A stretch of DNA of 64,000 nucleotides, from positions 4,774,001-4,838,000 of the forward strand of contig NZ_JAIWZC010000001.1 in assembly GCF_020297485.1 (NCBI RefSeq), read 5' to 3'. A program made the position numbers and the translations under genes. The DNA is from Enterocloster clostridioformis. GTDB lineage: Bacteria; Bacillota; Clostridia; Lachnospirales; Lachnospiraceae. Of this stretch, positions 24,406-34,651 are shown one piece after another. How positions within the stretch are numbered: position 1 is the stretch's first letter; every line of letters begins with the position of its first letter. The notes under the pieces are model-generated. The model had not been told where the DNA came from. It saw nothing but the letters and a program-made list of their open reading frames with translations, and made no database searches.

Positions 24406-25524
24406 ATGAAGAAACGTTTTTTGGCAATGACAATGGCGGCAGTGTTAGGATTAAGTCTGGTTGGGTGTGGCTCCAGCGGCACAGGAGCTAAGGCAGAGAG
24501 CAATGGAGGCAGCAGTCAGACTGCGGCGGAAGGCTCCGGCGAGGCGGCAGATTCTGAGGGCAAAAGTCCGATAAAGGTAGCGGTTGTTTACTCTGGTAAT
24601 CTGGGTGACAAATCCTACAATGATTCCTGTAATGCCGGCGCACAGCAGGCAGCCAAGGATTTCGGGGTGGAGGTAAAGAATCTGGAAGGCACCACCGCAG
24701 ACGAGTGGGAGGCCAACCTTCTGGCATGCTGCGAGGGCGGATATGATTTGGTCATCTGCTCTAACTCTAATTTCCAGGAATATCTTGAGAAATATAAAGA
24801 CAGCTATCCGGACGTTAAATTTGCTATCATCGATACAACTGTAAAAGGGCCAAACGTGGTTTCCATCAGCTTTGCCCAGAATCAGGGTTCCTTTTTAGCC
24901 GGCGCAGTGGCAGCTATGTTCACAACCCACTCCGAGATTGAAGGTGTAAATGACGATGCCATTATAGGCTGGGTCGGAGGCCAGGATATTCCGGTGCTTC
25001 ACGATTTCTATGTTGGATTTGAGCAGGGAGCAAAATATATAAATCCCGACATCACCATTCTTCAGTCTTATGCAGGAACATGGATTGATCCACTTAAGGG
25101 TAAGGAACTGACATTGGCTCAGTATGAACAGGGCGCTGACATTGTCATGAATGTGGCTTCCGGTACAGGTACAGGTATTCTGGAGGCAGCCAAGGAAGCT
25201 GGAAAATATGCCATTGGCGTTGATTTGAATCAGGATAACGACCAGCCGGGACATGTAGTGACATCTATGGTTAAACGAGTTGACACAGCCTGCTACAGCG
25301 TGATTGAGTCTGTAGTGGAGGGTAACTTCAAAGGAGACACCACCAGCTATCTGGAAATTTCCAACGATGGTGTGGACTTAACTGATTTCGCAGTCATTAA
25401 AGAGCATTTAGGCGATAAGTTCCCTGCAGATATCCAGGACAAGGTGCAGGAACTTAAAGACAAAATCATCTCTGGCGAGATTGTGGTAAATAACTACGAG
25501 GGATTCGGCAAGGACGCTCAGTAA
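24406..25524 (+). CDS. BMP-family nucleoside-binding lipoprotein
   Basis: About 372 residues from ATG 24406 (GAAGGAGT upstream). Signal peptide with lipobox 'LSLVGC', so it is anchored outside the membrane by its Cys, followed by a Gly/Ser/Ala linker. The BMP/PnrA-like binding domain is shown by 'IKVAVVYSGNLGDKSYNDSC', 'YDLVICSNSNFQEYLEKYKD', 'GSFLAGAVAAMF' and 'IGVDLNQDNDQPGHVVTSMV'. Family members bind purine or pyrimidine nucleosides. First gene of an operon with an ATPase, two permeases and a nucleoside hydrolase. Confidence 0.88.
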   Translation: MKKRFLAMTMAAVLGLSLVGCGSSGTGAKAESNGGSSQTAAEGSGEAADSEGKSPIKVAVVYSGNLGDKSYNDSCNAGAQQAAKDFGVEVKNLEGTTADEWEANLLACCEGGYDLVICSNSNFQEYLEKYKDSYPDVKFAIIDTTVKGPNVVSISFAQNQGSFLAGAVAAMFTTHSEIEGVNDDAIIGWVGGQDIPVLHDFYVGFEQGAKYINPDITILQSYAGTWIDPLKGKELTLAQYEQGADIVMNVASGTGTGILEAAKEAGKYAIGVDLNQDNDQPGHVVTSMVKRVDTACYSVIESVVEGNFKGDTTSYLEISNDGVDLTDFAVIKEHLGDKFPADIQDKVQELKDKIISGEIVVNNYEGFGKDAQ

Positions 25525-25636
25525 GGCTGTATAAAGCGCGGAAATACTTCAGGGGCGGCAGGGCATGAATATGTCTTCCTGCCCTGGGTTTTATGAAATC
25601 TTTAGAGGCAAAGATTCAGGGAAAAGGGTGACCGGA

Positions 25637-27190
25637 ATGAACGGATATGTAGTGGAAATGAATAGTATCAGGAAATCATTTGGCTCCGTACAGGCGGTAA
25701 AAGATGGGCAGTTCAACTTGAAGAAGGGTGAAATACACTCCCTGATTGGTGAAAATGGAACAGGAAAATCCACCATGATGAAACTGCTGTACGGACTATA
25801 TGATTTTGACGGGGGAGATATAAAAATCAAAGGTGAGAATATAAGCCACATCACCCCCAAGATTGCCATAGAAAAAGGAATAGGCATGGTGCACCAGGAA
25901 TTCATGCTGGTCAACGAGCTTACGGTACTGGAGAATATTATTCTGGGATTTGAGCCCAGGAAGGGATGCACCATAGATTTTGAAAAAGCAAAAAATACAG
26001 TGCAGCACTATATAGACCAGTACGGCATGGATATACAAATGAGTAAGAAAATAAATCAGATTTCCGTGGGAGAAGCCCAGAGAGTGGAGATTATTAAAAT
26101 ATTGACCAGAGGAGCAGATATAATCATACTGGATGAACCGACAGCGGTGCTGACGCCTCAGGAAACCCGCAGGCTTTTTGAGATTCTGGAGAATTTGAGG
26201 AAGGACGGCAAGTCCATTGTTTTCATTTCACATAAACTCAATGAGGTAATGGAGATATCGGACCGTATTACGGTAATGAGGCAGGGATGTTTTATCGGTA
26301 CCGTAGATAAACAGGATACGTCCCCTTCGGATTTGGCCAGGATGATGATAGGAAGGGAAGTTTTCCTGGACATAAAAAAGGAGAAGGCTGATATCGGTGA
26401 TGTGGTCCTGGAGGTCAGAGATTTGTGGACATCGGGGGAAAAAGAGATATCCAAGATACGCGGTGTCTCCATGGAAGTCAGGGCAGGAGAAATCGTGGGA
26501 ATTGCCGGTATTGATGGGAATGGACAGAGTGAGTTTATAGAGGCTATAACCGGATTGAGAAAGGTGGAGAAGGGATGTGTTATTCTGGGAGGAACGGAAA
26601 TCACTAATTTTTCTCCAAGGAAATCCAGGGAAGCCGGACTTGCCCATATTCCTGAAGACCGAAATACCAGAGGTTTAAACCGTACCATGACAATACGGGA
26701 GAACCTGGTGGCGGTTCAGGAGGACAAAGCGCCCTTTGCCAGGGGAATCATGGTAAATGATTCTGCCTCCTACCCATTTGCGAAAGAGATGGCCGAAAAA
26801 TTCGATATACGTCCCAGGGATACTGAGATTCCCGCATCCTCACTTTCGGGAGGAAATGCCCAGAAGGTAGTGGTGGCGAGAGAGGTTTCCATAGGCGGAA
26901 AACTTCTGGTGGCATCCCAGCCTACAAGAGGTGTTGATATAGGCGCTATTGAATCAATCCGCACTATTTTGCAGGATGTCAAGAAAAAGGGCCTGGGAGT
27001 GCTTCTGGTATCTGCGGACCTGGAGGAAATCATGTCTTTGTCTGACCGTATTGTGGTTATGTATGAGGGCAGGATTACAGGGCGCATGATGGCGGAGGAA
27101 GCAGATGAAGAAAAGCTGGGGCTTCTGATGATGGGCGGCCATGATATGGAAGGCTGCGGTATCCAGGAGCAGGAAGGAGGCAGACAATGA
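25637..27190 (+). CDS. Nucleoside ABC transporter ATPase (double ABC domain)
   Basis: About 517 residues from ATG 25637 (MNGYVVEMNSIRKSFGS); the frame could begin earlier at ATG 25565 without a good site. Two ABC modules. The first has Walker A 'IGENGTGKST', signature 'ISVGEAQRVEI' and Walker B 'IIILDEPTAVLTP'. The second has a degenerate Walker A ('GIDGNGQSEF'), signature 'LSGGNAQKVVVAREV' and 'VASQPTRGVDIGA', as usual for sugar/nucleoside-type importers. It energises uptake through the two permeases encoded next; its stop overlaps the first permease start by 4 bp. Confidence 0.9.
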   Translation: MNGYVVEMNSIRKSFGSVQAVKDGQFNLKKGEIHSLIGENGTGKSTMMKLLYGLYDFDGGDIKIKGENISHITPKIAIEKGIGMVHQEFMLVNELTVLENIILGFEPRKGCTIDFEKAKNTVQHYIDQYGMDIQMSKKINQISVGEAQRVEIIKILTRGADIIILDEPTAVLTPQETRRLFEILENLRKDGKSIVFISHKLNEVMEISDRITVMRQGCFIGTVDKQDTSPSDLARMMIGREVFLDIKKEKADIGDVVLEVRDLWTSGEKEISKIRGVSMEVRAGEIVGIAGIDGNGQSEFIEAITGLRKVEKGCVILGGTEITNFSPRKSREAGLAHIPEDRNTRGLNRTMTIRENLVAVQEDKAPFARGIMVNDSASYPFAKEMAEKFDIRPRDTEIPASSLSGGNAQKVVVAREVSIGGKLLVASQPTRGVDIGAIESIRTILQDVKKKGLGVLLVSADLEEIMSLSDRIVVMYEGRITGRMMAEEADEEKLGLLMMGGHDMEGCGIQEQEGGRQ

Positions 27191-28230
27191 ATCCAAGAGT
27201 AGAATCAGTGATGAAAAGCCTGAGGAGGATTTTACTGCTGGCTCTTCTGGCGCTGGGCATAGGAGCTGTTTTTATACTGCTGATTCATGAAAATCCACTG
27301 GAAGCATATGCGGCTTTGTTTAAGGGAGCTTTTGTGGGGAAGCTGAAGATTGGTACAACCCTGGCCAACTTTACCCCGCTGCTTTTGACGTCCATTGCAT
27401 TTGCGGTGGCGGCTAAGGCAGGAGCCTTCAATGTAGGCGTTGAGGGCGAGGTGTTCTTAGGCGGTATGGCAGCTGCCTATGTGGGAATCTACTGCACATG
27501 GCTTCCAAAGCCTTTGCTGCTGGCGGCATGTTTTGGGGCTGCCGTTGCAGCAGGTGCTGCATGGGCATGGATTCCGGGATTTTTAAAGGCGTATTACGGC
27601 GTCAGTGAGGTGTGTACTACCATTCTGATGAACAGTGTGGCACTGTATATCACTTCCTATTTAGTAAGCGGACCAATCAGTGCAGGCGTTGCCAATCCCC
27701 AGTCCATACCGGTGAATGTGACGCTTCCCAAACTTTTGAAACCAAGTAATGCCAACGCGGGGCTGTTTATAGCTATTATAACGGTAATTGCTGTCATCTG
27801 GATGCTGAACAAAACAACGCTGGGCTATAAAATAAGAACCGTGGGAACCAATCCGGCCAATGCTGAGTATGTTGGAATCAATCCGAAGAAGGTGTTTATC
27901 CGTACCATGATGCTCAGCGGCGCCATTGGCGGCCTGGCAGGCTGTATCGAGGTGCTGGGTACATACGGATACTTCCTGAATAACTTTGCCGCGAACCTGG
28001 GAACAAACGGTATGCTGGCTTCCCTGATTGTAAAGAACAATGTGGTTACCACCCCGTTCATCGCGTTTTTCCTGGCAGTGCTGCGCTCCGGAGCTTTGGG
28101 TATGCAGCAGAATACCGGTGTTCCAAAATCCATTGTAGATACCATTACCGCTATCTTTATTATCGTGGCTACCATGGAATTGTTGTTCCAGTTTAACAAA
28201 AAACGCAAGGCAAAAGCAGATGCGCAGTAG
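27187..28230 (+). CDS. Nucleoside ABC transporter permease 1
   Basis: 347 residues, with a hydrophobic segment near 15-40 and about seven to eight more. BPD_transp_2 family: 'VAAKAGAFNVGVEGEVFLGG', 'LSGAIGGLAGCIEVLGTYGY'. Resembles NupB/YufP permeases of BMP-dependent nucleoside importers. ATG 27187 overlaps the ATPase stop (ATGA). Forms the channel with the second permease. Confidence 0.88.
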   Translation: MNPRVESVMKSLRRILLLALLALGIGAVFILLIHENPLEAYAALFKGAFVGKLKIGTTLANFTPLLLTSIAFAVAAKAGAFNVGVEGEVFLGGMAAAYVGIYCTWLPKPLLLAACFGAAVAAGAAWAWIPGFLKAYYGVSEVCTTILMNSVALYITSYLVSGPISAGVANPQSIPVNVTLPKLLKPSNANAGLFIAIITVIAVIWMLNKTTLGYKIRTVGTNPANAEYVGINPKKVFIRTMMLSGAIGGLAGCIEVLGTYGYFLNNFAANLGTNGMLASLIVKNNVVTTPFIAFFLAVLRSGALGMQQNTGVPKSIVDTITAIFIIVATMELLFQFNKKRKAKADAQ

Positions 28231-28241
28231 GAGGAGGACAT

Positions 28242-29177
28242 ATGCAATTTGATAAGATTTTTGATATTTCATTAATATATGCGACGTTCCGTTCAGCTAC
28301 GCCCATCATATATGCAGCTCTTTGTGCAGCCATTACCCAGCAGGCGGATATTCTTAATATTGGTACTGAGGGTATCATGCTTACAGGCGCGTTTACGGCT
28401 GTAACTGTTAGTTATCTGACTGGAAGCTGGGTTCTGGGAATCCTTATTTCAATGGTTGCAGGCCTTCTCATTGCCATGATTATGGCTGTGGGGCACATTA
28501 AGTACAAGGCAGAGATTTGTGCCATTGGTATGGGTATTAATCTGTTTGCCATTGCCTTTACCAAATTCATGCTCAATAGCATGCTTGGAGTAAGCGGCTC
28601 CTTTACCAGCCCGCAGATTAAAGGAATACCTAAGGTACATATACCGTTTTTAGACGGCGTGCCTGTTCTGGACAGCCTGTTTAACAACTGGAGTGTTACG
28701 GAATGGTTTGTTATCGTGCTGGTATTTCTTATGATGTTTCTTTTTTATAAGACAGTATGGGGACTGCGGCTGAGGGCAGTGGGACAGTTTCCCATGGCTG
28801 CAGAGACAGCGGGAATTAATGTAAATGCCATGAAATACCAGGCAATAGCCATATCCGGTCTGATTGGAGGGCTGGCAGGAGCTCATCTGTCCCTTGGATA
28901 CAGCAGGCTTTTTACAGAGGGCATGACGAATTCCAGAGGATTTATGGGTGTGGCTGCCATGTATTTTGGAGGAGCCCATCCTGCACTTACAGCGGTCGGC
29001 TGTCTGATATTCGGATTTACGGATTCATTGGGAGCCCGTATACAGGCGTATGGTGTTCCATCCCAGTTTGTATTGCTGATGCCCTACGTGGTGACCATTG
29101 CTGTGCTGGCAGTTTCCATGATATCTAAGAAAAAAGCCCAGGAGAAGAAAAAGAGTTCGCTGGTTACGATTGAATAG
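28242..29177 (+). CDS. Nucleoside ABC transporter permease 2
   Basis: 311 residues, BPD_transp_2 family, NupC/YufQ-like branch: '[20 protein letters not shown]', '[20 protein letters not shown]' and '[20 protein letters not shown]'. About eight membrane segments and a Lys-rich cytoplasmic tail. Start ATG 28242 with GGAGGA upstream, 11 bp after the first permease. Confidence 0.88.
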   Translation: MQFDKIFDISLIYATFRSATPIIYAALCAAITQQADILNIGTEGIMLTGAFTAVTVSYLTGSWVLGILISMVAGLLIAMIMAVGHIKYKAEICAIGMGINLFAIAFTKFMLNSMLGVSGSFTSPQIKGIPKVHIPFLDGVPVLDSLFNNWSVTEWFVIVLVFLMMFLFYKTVWGLRLRAVGQFPMAAETAGINVNAMKYQAIAISGLIGGLAGAHLSLGYSRLFTEGMTNSRGFMGVAAMYFGGAHPALTAVGCLIFGFTDSLGARIQAYGVPSQFVLLMPYVVTIAVLAVSMISKKKAQEKKKSSLVTIE

Positions 29178-29191
29178 CAGGAGGTCAAGAT

Positions 29192-30127
29192 ATGGATAAG
29201 CGCAAGATTATTTTAGACTGTGATCCGGGCCATGACGACGCGGTTGCCATAATGCTGGCAGCTAAGAGCCCGCAAATTGATTTATTGGGCATCACGGTGG
29301 TTGCCGGAAACCAGACATTGGAGAAAACAACTGCCAATGCGCTGAATGTATGCCAATATCTGGGGCTGGATATTCCGGTGTACGCAGGATGCGGACAGCC
29401 CATGATACGGGATAAGCAGGTTATTGCGGATGACATACATGGAGAGACAGGACTTGACGGACCGGTATTTGCACCTCTCCGGAAAAAAGCGGAAGATAAA
29501 CACGCGGTGCTGTATATAATAGATACGCTGATGGCATCGGACGGCGATATTACACTTGTACCCACAGGCCCTCTGACCAATATTGCCATGGCAATCCGCC
29601 TGGAACCGAGAATTCTTCCCAAGATTCGTGAGATTGTGCTTATGGGAGGCTGCTATCAGTTGGGAAATGTGACGCCTGCGGCAGAGTTTAATATTCTGGC
29701 GGACGCAGATGCGGCCCATGTGGTGTTCACATGCAATAGGCCCATAACCATGGTGGGACTGGATGTGACCAGAAAGGTACTGTGTTATCCGTCCGTGATT
29801 GAACGAATGGAAAAAATCGGCACGCCGCCGGCAATGCTGTTTGTGGATTTGATGCTGTTTTTCGGCAAGAGCCAAAAAGCTGTATTCGGATGGGAGGGAG
29901 GGCCTCTCCACGACCCTCTGACCATAGCATACCTGATAGACCCGGCCGTCCTTACTACGAAAGCAATGTTTACGGAAATAGACATCCGCAGCGTTCAAAG
30001 TTATGGCCGTACGAATTGTGACTTCTTCGGATATTTCAAGAGGGAGCCCAACAGCAATGTGGCAGTGGAAGTGGATGTGGAAAAGTTCTGGGATATCATT
30101 GAACAGGGAATCCGCAATTACGGTTAA
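29192..30127 (+). CDS. Nucleoside hydrolase (IU-NH family)
   Basis: 311 residues. Hydrolyses the N-glycosidic bond of nucleosides to free base and ribose. The Ca-binding Asp cluster '[20 protein letters not shown]' (about 6-25), '[12 protein letters not shown]', '[17 protein letters not shown]', '[15 protein letters not shown]' and '[16 protein letters not shown]' define the family; substrate choice (pyrimidine or purine) cannot be fixed. Start ATG 29192 after GGAGG. Position after the ABC genes shows the imported nucleoside is split in the cytoplasm. Confidence 0.9.
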   Translation: MDKRKIILDCDPGHDDAVAIMLAAKSPQIDLLGITVVAGNQTLEKTTANALNVCQYLGLDIPVYAGCGQPMIRDKQVIADDIHGETGLDGPVFAPLRKKAEDKHAVLYIIDTLMASDGDITLVPTGPLTNIAMAIRLEPRILPKIREIVLMGGCYQLGNVTPAAEFNILADADAAHVVFTCNRPITMVGLDVTRKVLCYPSVIERMEKIGTPPAMLFVDLMLFFGKSQKAVFGWEGGPLHDPLTIAYLIDPAVLTTKAMFTEIDIRSVQSYGRTNCDFFGYFKREPNSNVAVEVDVEKFWDIIEQGIRNYG

Positions 30128-30137
30128 AGGAGTTGAA

Positions 30138-31418
30138 ATGATGAGGCCGCTGAAAGAAGTTTTGGAAGAAAATAAACAGTCATATATACAGCGTTTGATG
30201 GACCTTATTGCTATTGATACCCATGATTTGGGCCATGGGATAGCAGGGGGGCTGGAAAAGCAGGGGCAGGAGTATATGGTGAAATTGTTCGGGGATATGG
30301 GAGCGGATATCATCCGCCGGGATCCCATGACGGAGGAAGCCATTGAACAATGCCTGGCCAAATATCAGGAAGGGAACATTGGACATAATTACGATGACCG
30401 CTATAATGTGTATGCTGTTTTTAAAGGAGACAAGGACGGCAGGAGTTTGATGTTTAACGGCCATATAGATACCATGCCTGCGGGAAATGAAAATGAGTGG
30501 AATACGCCGCCGCACACGCCAACCATGAAGGACGGCAGGCTTTACGGCCTGGGCGCGGCTGATATGAAAGGCGGTCTTATGGCATCTGTTATGGCAGTAC
30601 AACTGCTTAAGGATGCCGGGGTAAAGCTGCCGGGAGATGTACATATCACTTCCGTCTGCGACGAGGAAGGCGGAGGCAATGGTTCTATGGCGGCCATCAT
30701 GTCGGGAGAAAAAGCCGATGGTGTGGTTGTCTGCGAGCCTTCTTCCGATGAATTGATACTGGCTCATATGGGATTTGTATTTTTTAAAGTGGAGTTTGAG
30801 GGAAAAGCCAATCATTCAGGTGCAAAGTGGAAGGGAGTCAGCGCAATTGATAAGGCCCTTAAGGTTATCCGGGAACTGGAGGAGCTGGAACACAAATGGC
30901 TCCTGACCTATAAACATCCCCTGCTTCCTGCTCCCAATCTGAATATAGGTACGATTCACGGCGGCAGCGCCGGGTCCACCGTGCCGGGACATTGTTATTT
31001 TGAGACATGCATCCATTATCTGCCCAGACAGATGAGCTATGACCAAATTGTAGAGGAGTTTACAGATGCGGTGAACCGGGTGGCGGACAGTGACTTATGG
31101 CTGCGCCAGCACAGGCCGGTGATAACCATGTATCAGGCCGGCGGGGCCTTTGAACAGGAATCCGACGACAGCTTTGTGTCCTGCTTTATGAATGGATACG
31201 AAAAAGCCCTTGGGAGGCAGGTGCGCCTGGTCGGTTCTCCGGCAGGCTGTGACTCAAGATTATGGAAGAACATCGCTGGCTGCCCCACCATGCAGTTTGG
31301 CCCCGGACGGTTGGAAGAGTGCCATGCTGTCAACGAATATGTGGAGGCGGAATCATATCTGGAAGCCATTCTTGTTTATGCCCAGCTTATACTGGAATGG
31401 TGTAAGGCAAACAAATAG
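30138..31418 (+). CDS. M20-family metallohydrolase (YgeY/ArgE-like)
   Basis: 426 residues from ATG 30138 (AAAGGAG upstream). M20 peptidase/deacylase with di-zinc ligands in 'LMFNGHIDTMPAGNENEWN', 'YGLGAADMKGGLMASVMAV' and 'SVCDEEGGGNGSMAAI'. The dimerisation domain lies around 215-330, and 'GSPAGCDSRLW' near the C-terminus is characteristic of the YgeY/DapE-like branch. Substrates are usually N-acyl or N-carbamoyl amino acids. In this operon it may process an N-carbamoyl compound from base degradation (inference). Confidence 0.85.
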   Translation: MMRPLKEVLEENKQSYIQRLMDLIAIDTHDLGHGIAGGLEKQGQEYMVKLFGDMGADIIRRDPMTEEAIEQCLAKYQEGNIGHNYDDRYNVYAVFKGDKDGRSLMFNGHIDTMPAGNENEWNTPPHTPTMKDGRLYGLGAADMKGGLMASVMAVQLLKDAGVKLPGDVHITSVCDEEGGGNGSMAAIMSGEKADGVVVCEPSSDELILAHMGFVFFKVEFEGKANHSGAKWKGVSAIDKALKVIRELEELEHKWLLTYKHPLLPAPNLNIGTIHGGSAGSTVPGHCYFETCIHYLPRQMSYDQIVEEFTDAVNRVADSDLWLRQHRPVITMYQAGGAFEQESDDSFVSCFMNGYEKALGRQVRLVGSPAGCDSRLWKNIAGCPTMQFGPGRLEECHAVNEYVEAESYLEAILVYAQLILEWCKANK

Positions 31419-31441
31419 AATGAAAAATAAGGAGAAGAGAG

Positions 31442-32185
31442 ATGAGTAAGAAAGTATTGTTGGCAGGAGAATCCTGGATGAGCTACACCACACATGTGAA
31501 AGGATTTGACAGTTTTTATACCTCTGTATATGAGACAGGAGAAAAGTGGCTGAAAGCAGCCCTGGAAGAGGGCGGCTATGAGGTTACCTTTATGCCCAAC
31601 CATCTGGCAGGAGAGGAATTTCCATTTACAATGGAAGAATTAAAGAAATACGATGCGGTGATTCTTTCTGACATTGGAGCAAATACGCTTCTTCTTCCGT
31701 CAGCCACATTTATGAGAAGCGAGAAGAAACCAAACAGATGCAATCTGATTCGCGATTACGTGCTGGATGGGGGGGCCCTTATGATGGTGGGAGGCTACCT
31801 TACCTTTTCAGGCGTGGATGCAAAAGGAAAATGGCATGATACTGCGGTGCAGGAGGTTCTTCCGGTAGAGGTTCTTACCGTGGACGACCGTATGGAGCAC
31901 TGCGAGGGAACTACGCCTGTGACGGTTGCTGAGCATGAAGCCCTGAACGGAATTCCCAGGGAATTCCCGCAGGTACTGGGATATAATAAGACCATTGCAA
32001 AGCCGGAAGCGGTCGTGGCCGCTGTGGTAGATGATGACCCGTTTATTGCCTTTGGAGAATATGGAAAGGGAAAGAGCGCTGTAGTAACCACGGACTGCGC
32101 CCCCCATTGGGCACCGCCGGAATTCTGTGAGTGGGAATATTATAACAGGATGTGGCAGGGAATCATGGACTGGCTGACAAAGTAA
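31442..32185 (+). CDS. Glutamine-amidotransferase-like protein (DUF1355 type)
   Basis: 247 residues. Class I amidotransferase-like fold: 'KVLLAGESWMSYTTHVKGFD', 'YDAVILSDIGANTLLLP', 'YVLDGGALMMVGGYLTFSGV', then 'AFGEYGKGKSAVVTTDCAPH'. No nucleophile Cys is visible at the elbow after MVGG, so it is unlikely to be a normal glutaminase; relatives are annotated only as cytoplasmic proteins. Start ATG 31442 with AAGGAG. Part of the nucleoside operon; function unknown. Confidence 0.7.
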   Translation: MSKKVLLAGESWMSYTTHVKGFDSFYTSVYETGEKWLKAALEEGGYEVTFMPNHLAGEEFPFTMEELKKYDAVILSDIGANTLLLPSATFMRSEKKPNRCNLIRDYVLDGGALMMVGGYLTFSGVDAKGKWHDTAVQEVLPVEVLTVDDRMEHCEGTTPVTVAEHEALNGIPREFPQVLGYNKTIAKPEAVVAAVVDDDPFIAFGEYGKGKSAVVTTDCAPHWAPPEFCEWEYYNRMWQGIMDWLTK

Positions 32186-32260
32186 GAATAAGAATGGGGA
32201 CTGCTGCCTGAAATCAAGGATTCCATGGGCGGCAGTCCTCTTTTTGCAGGAGGATTGCAG

Positions 32261-33436
32261 ATGGGAACAGAGAAAAGAACAGAGAAAAGGACAGAGGAAC
32301 AGAGGAGAGCGGAGGCTCTGGCGTTGTTGAAGCACATACTGGATATACCCAGTGTCAACGGAAAGGACAGGGAACAGGAGACAGCTGTTTATCTGGCAGA
32401 ATATTTAAAAAGAAAGGGTATGGAAACAAGGGTTCAGCTGATAGATGAGCATCACGGAAACGTGATTGGCGTGCTCAAAGGAAAAACAGAGGAGACCATA
32501 CTTTTTAACGGACATCTGGATACGGTTCCATATGGGGATATAAACGAATGGAATACCAATCCGGCTGTGTGTACAGAACAGGACGGGCGCCTTTATGCAA
32601 GAGGAGCCAGTGATATGAAAAGCGGATTGGCAGTCATGGCTTTTGTTCTGGGAGAGCTGGCTGAGAGCGGATGCGTCCCGCAGAAGACGATTGTTTTTGC
32701 GGGAACCTGCGATGAGGAACGCGGCGGTTTGGGCGCAAAGGAAATCATAAAGGAATACCCGGATTTATTTCCAGAGCTGCTCCTGATTGGAGAGCCTACT
32801 TCATGTCAGGCTGGTGTGGCTCAGAAAGGATGTATCTGGTTAAAGCTGTCTGTTTCAGGCAAGACAAGCCATGGAGCAGAACCCTGGCAGGGAATCAATG
32901 CCCTGGAGCAGGGCTTCGGCCTGCTTGCGGATTTGAGAGAGGAGCTTAAGAGGGAGGAGCATCCTGTGCTGGGACGCAGTACGCTCCAGATTACCATGGC
33001 GGAGGGAGGAATTGCCCCCAATATGACGCCGGACAGGGCCAAATTCCTGGCTGATATCCGGATTGTACCGCCCTTGAATGAAAAGGAGGTTCTGAACCGG
33101 TTGGAATGCCTTATGCAAAAGCGGTGTGAAGTTTATAACGGGGGCCTGGCCTTTGTGCCTGAGATAACAAATTACAGGATGCCGGCAGAGACAGGCCCGG
33201 AAAACCAGTGGCTTCACAGGCTGAAAGGATTCATAGGCGATGATGCAGGGGAGACCGGTATCAACTATTTTACAGACGCCTCCATTCTCCTCACAGCCTG
33301 GCCGGACAGTCCGGCGCTTCTCTTTGGTCCGGGAGAGCCTCAGATGTGTCATAAGCCCAATGAATATGTGGAGATATCCAAGTATTTGGAGGCAATTCGG
33401 GTCATGGAAAAATTTTGCTGGTACATTGCTAAATAA
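32261..33436 (+). CDS. M20-family deacylase (ArgE/DapE-like), second copy
   Basis: About 391 residues from ATG 32261, chosen because GCAGGAGGA lies just upstream; the frame opens at ATG 32225. Zinc ligand motifs 'ILFNGHLDTVPYGDINEWN', 'YARGASDMKSGLAVMAFVL' and 'AGTCDEERGGLGAKEI'. It differs clearly from the M20 gene two places upstream, so they are probably not redundant. Likely cleaves an N-acyl or N-carbamoyl substrate linked to the operon's nucleoside or base catabolism (inference). Confidence 0.83.
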   Translation: MGTEKRTEKRTEEQRRAEALALLKHILDIPSVNGKDREQETAVYLAEYLKRKGMETRVQLIDEHHGNVIGVLKGKTEETILFNGHLDTVPYGDINEWNTNPAVCTEQDGRLYARGASDMKSGLAVMAFVLGELAESGCVPQKTIVFAGTCDEERGGLGAKEIIKEYPDLFPELLLIGEPTSCQAGVAQKGCIWLKLSVSGKTSHGAEPWQGINALEQGFGLLADLREELKREEHPVLGRSTLQITMAEGGIAPNMTPDRAKFLADIRIVPPLNEKEVLNRLECLMQKRCEVYNGGLAFVPEITNYRMPAETGPENQWLHRLKGFIGDDAGETGINYFTDASILLTAWPDSPALLFGPGEPQMCHKPNEYVEISKYLEAIRVMEKFCWYIAK

Positions 33437-33494
33437 TAAACTTATGATATAATGAAATGTAAGATTTTGAGCATGTTTTAACAGGGGGCAGAAT

Positions 33495-34532
33495 TTGCGA
33501 ACAACAATTAAGGATATAGCGAAGTACACAGGTTTTTCTATTACCACCATATCATTGGTGCTGAATGGAAAGGCGCATAAGATTCCAAAGGCAACAGAGG
33601 AGGCGATTCTCCAGGCTGCGAAGGAGCTCAATTACCGGCCAAATCAATTAGCCGTGGGGCTGGTAAAGAAGCAGACAAAGACCCTGGGACTGATTTTATC
33701 TGACATCCGGAACAGCTTTTTTGCCAATATGGCTAAGTCCATTGAAGATGAATGCCGCAGAAACGGCTGGAATCTCATACTGTGCAATACCAATGACCTC
33801 CATGAGCGTGAGATGAAATATCTGCAGATGCTGGCTGACAAAGGTGTGGACGGGGTATTGATCTGCATGGCAAGGGAGAATGACAGTGAGAAAGTGGAGG
33901 AGATGGTGGCGCTGATGGATTCACTCAACATACCCTTTGTCCTTGTGGACCGCTTTTACCCTGAAGTCAAAGGCTGTTCCGTGATTGTGGACCATGATGA
34001 GGGAGGATATCTTGCTGCCAGGCATCTGCTGGAATTGGGCCATACCAGGATTGGATGCGTGGGCGGCCCAAAGGACCTGGCTGATTCCAACCGGAGGACC
34101 CAGGGCTATATACGGGCGCTGATGGAAAAAGGAGTGGAATTTGACCCGTCCCTCATATTTTATGGGGATTATGACCTGAGCAGCGGTGTGCGGGGGGCAG
34201 AATATCTGCTCAAAAAAGATGTTACAGCAATTTTTGCCTATAATGACATGTCGGCGTATGGAGTGTTTCACTATTTAAAGCAGCAGGGAATCTCTGTTCC
34301 GGAGGATATATCGCTGATTGGATATGACGATATCTTTTTTTCAGAGATATTGAGTGTGCCTCTCACATCAATTCATCAGCCGGTGGAGGAGATGGGAACA
34401 GAGGCGGTCCAGCAGATGATTCGGATTATCCGCCAGAAACAGAAACAGGACACAAAGAAAAATATTATGTTTCAGCCGTATTTGGTGGTAAGACAGAGTA
34501 CGGCGGCTCCCGCAGGTGTAATGCACAAATAA
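33495..34532 (+). CDS. LacI-family regulator
   Basis: 345 residues, start TTG 33495 ('MRTTIKDIAKYTGFSITTIS') after GGGGGCAG. N-terminal LacI helix-turn-helix and hinge (1-60, 'LNYRPNQLAVGLVKKQTKTL'), then a periplasmic-binding-protein-like sensor (60-340: 'LGLILSDIRNSFFANMAKSI', 'GHTRIGCVGGPKDLADSNRR', 'SLIGYDDIFFSEILSVPLTS'). Last gene of the nucleoside operon and a natural candidate for its regulator, although no obvious palindromic operator was found upstream of 24406. Confidence 0.85.
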   Translation: MRTTIKDIAKYTGFSITTISLVLNGKAHKIPKATEEAILQAAKELNYRPNQLAVGLVKKQTKTLGLILSDIRNSFFANMAKSIEDECRRNGWNLILCNTNDLHEREMKYLQMLADKGVDGVLICMARENDSEKVEEMVALMDSLNIPFVLVDRFYPEVKGCSVIVDHDEGGYLAARHLLELGHTRIGCVGGPKDLADSNRRTQGYIRALMEKGVEFDPSLIFYGDYDLSSGVRGAEYLLKKDVTAIFAYNDMSAYGVFHYLKQQGISVPEDISLIGYDDIFFSEILSVPLTSIHQPVEEMGTEAVQQMIRIIRQKQKQDTKKNIMFQPYLVVRQSTAAPAGVMHK

Positions 34533-34651
34533 ATATATCTATATATTTCCTGCCTCTTAAGAAATTTCAGATTTTTATAATAATTTGTTCACATTCGGTT
34601 CAGAGGCAGGCATTATACTTAATAAAGAATAAGGGAAAAAGGAGTGAAAAA

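Noticed and set aside
29282-30361. 359-codon minus-strand frame opposite the nucleoside hydrolase
   Set aside because: Lies antisense to a clear family gene, His/Ser-rich composition, no ribosome site.
34548-34608. CCTGCCTCT/AGAGGCAGG inverted repeat after the LacI gene as a terminator
   Set aside because: The loop is over 40 bases and the right arm lies next to the possible -10 of the CBS gene, so it is not a credible terminator; an operator role cannot be excluded.
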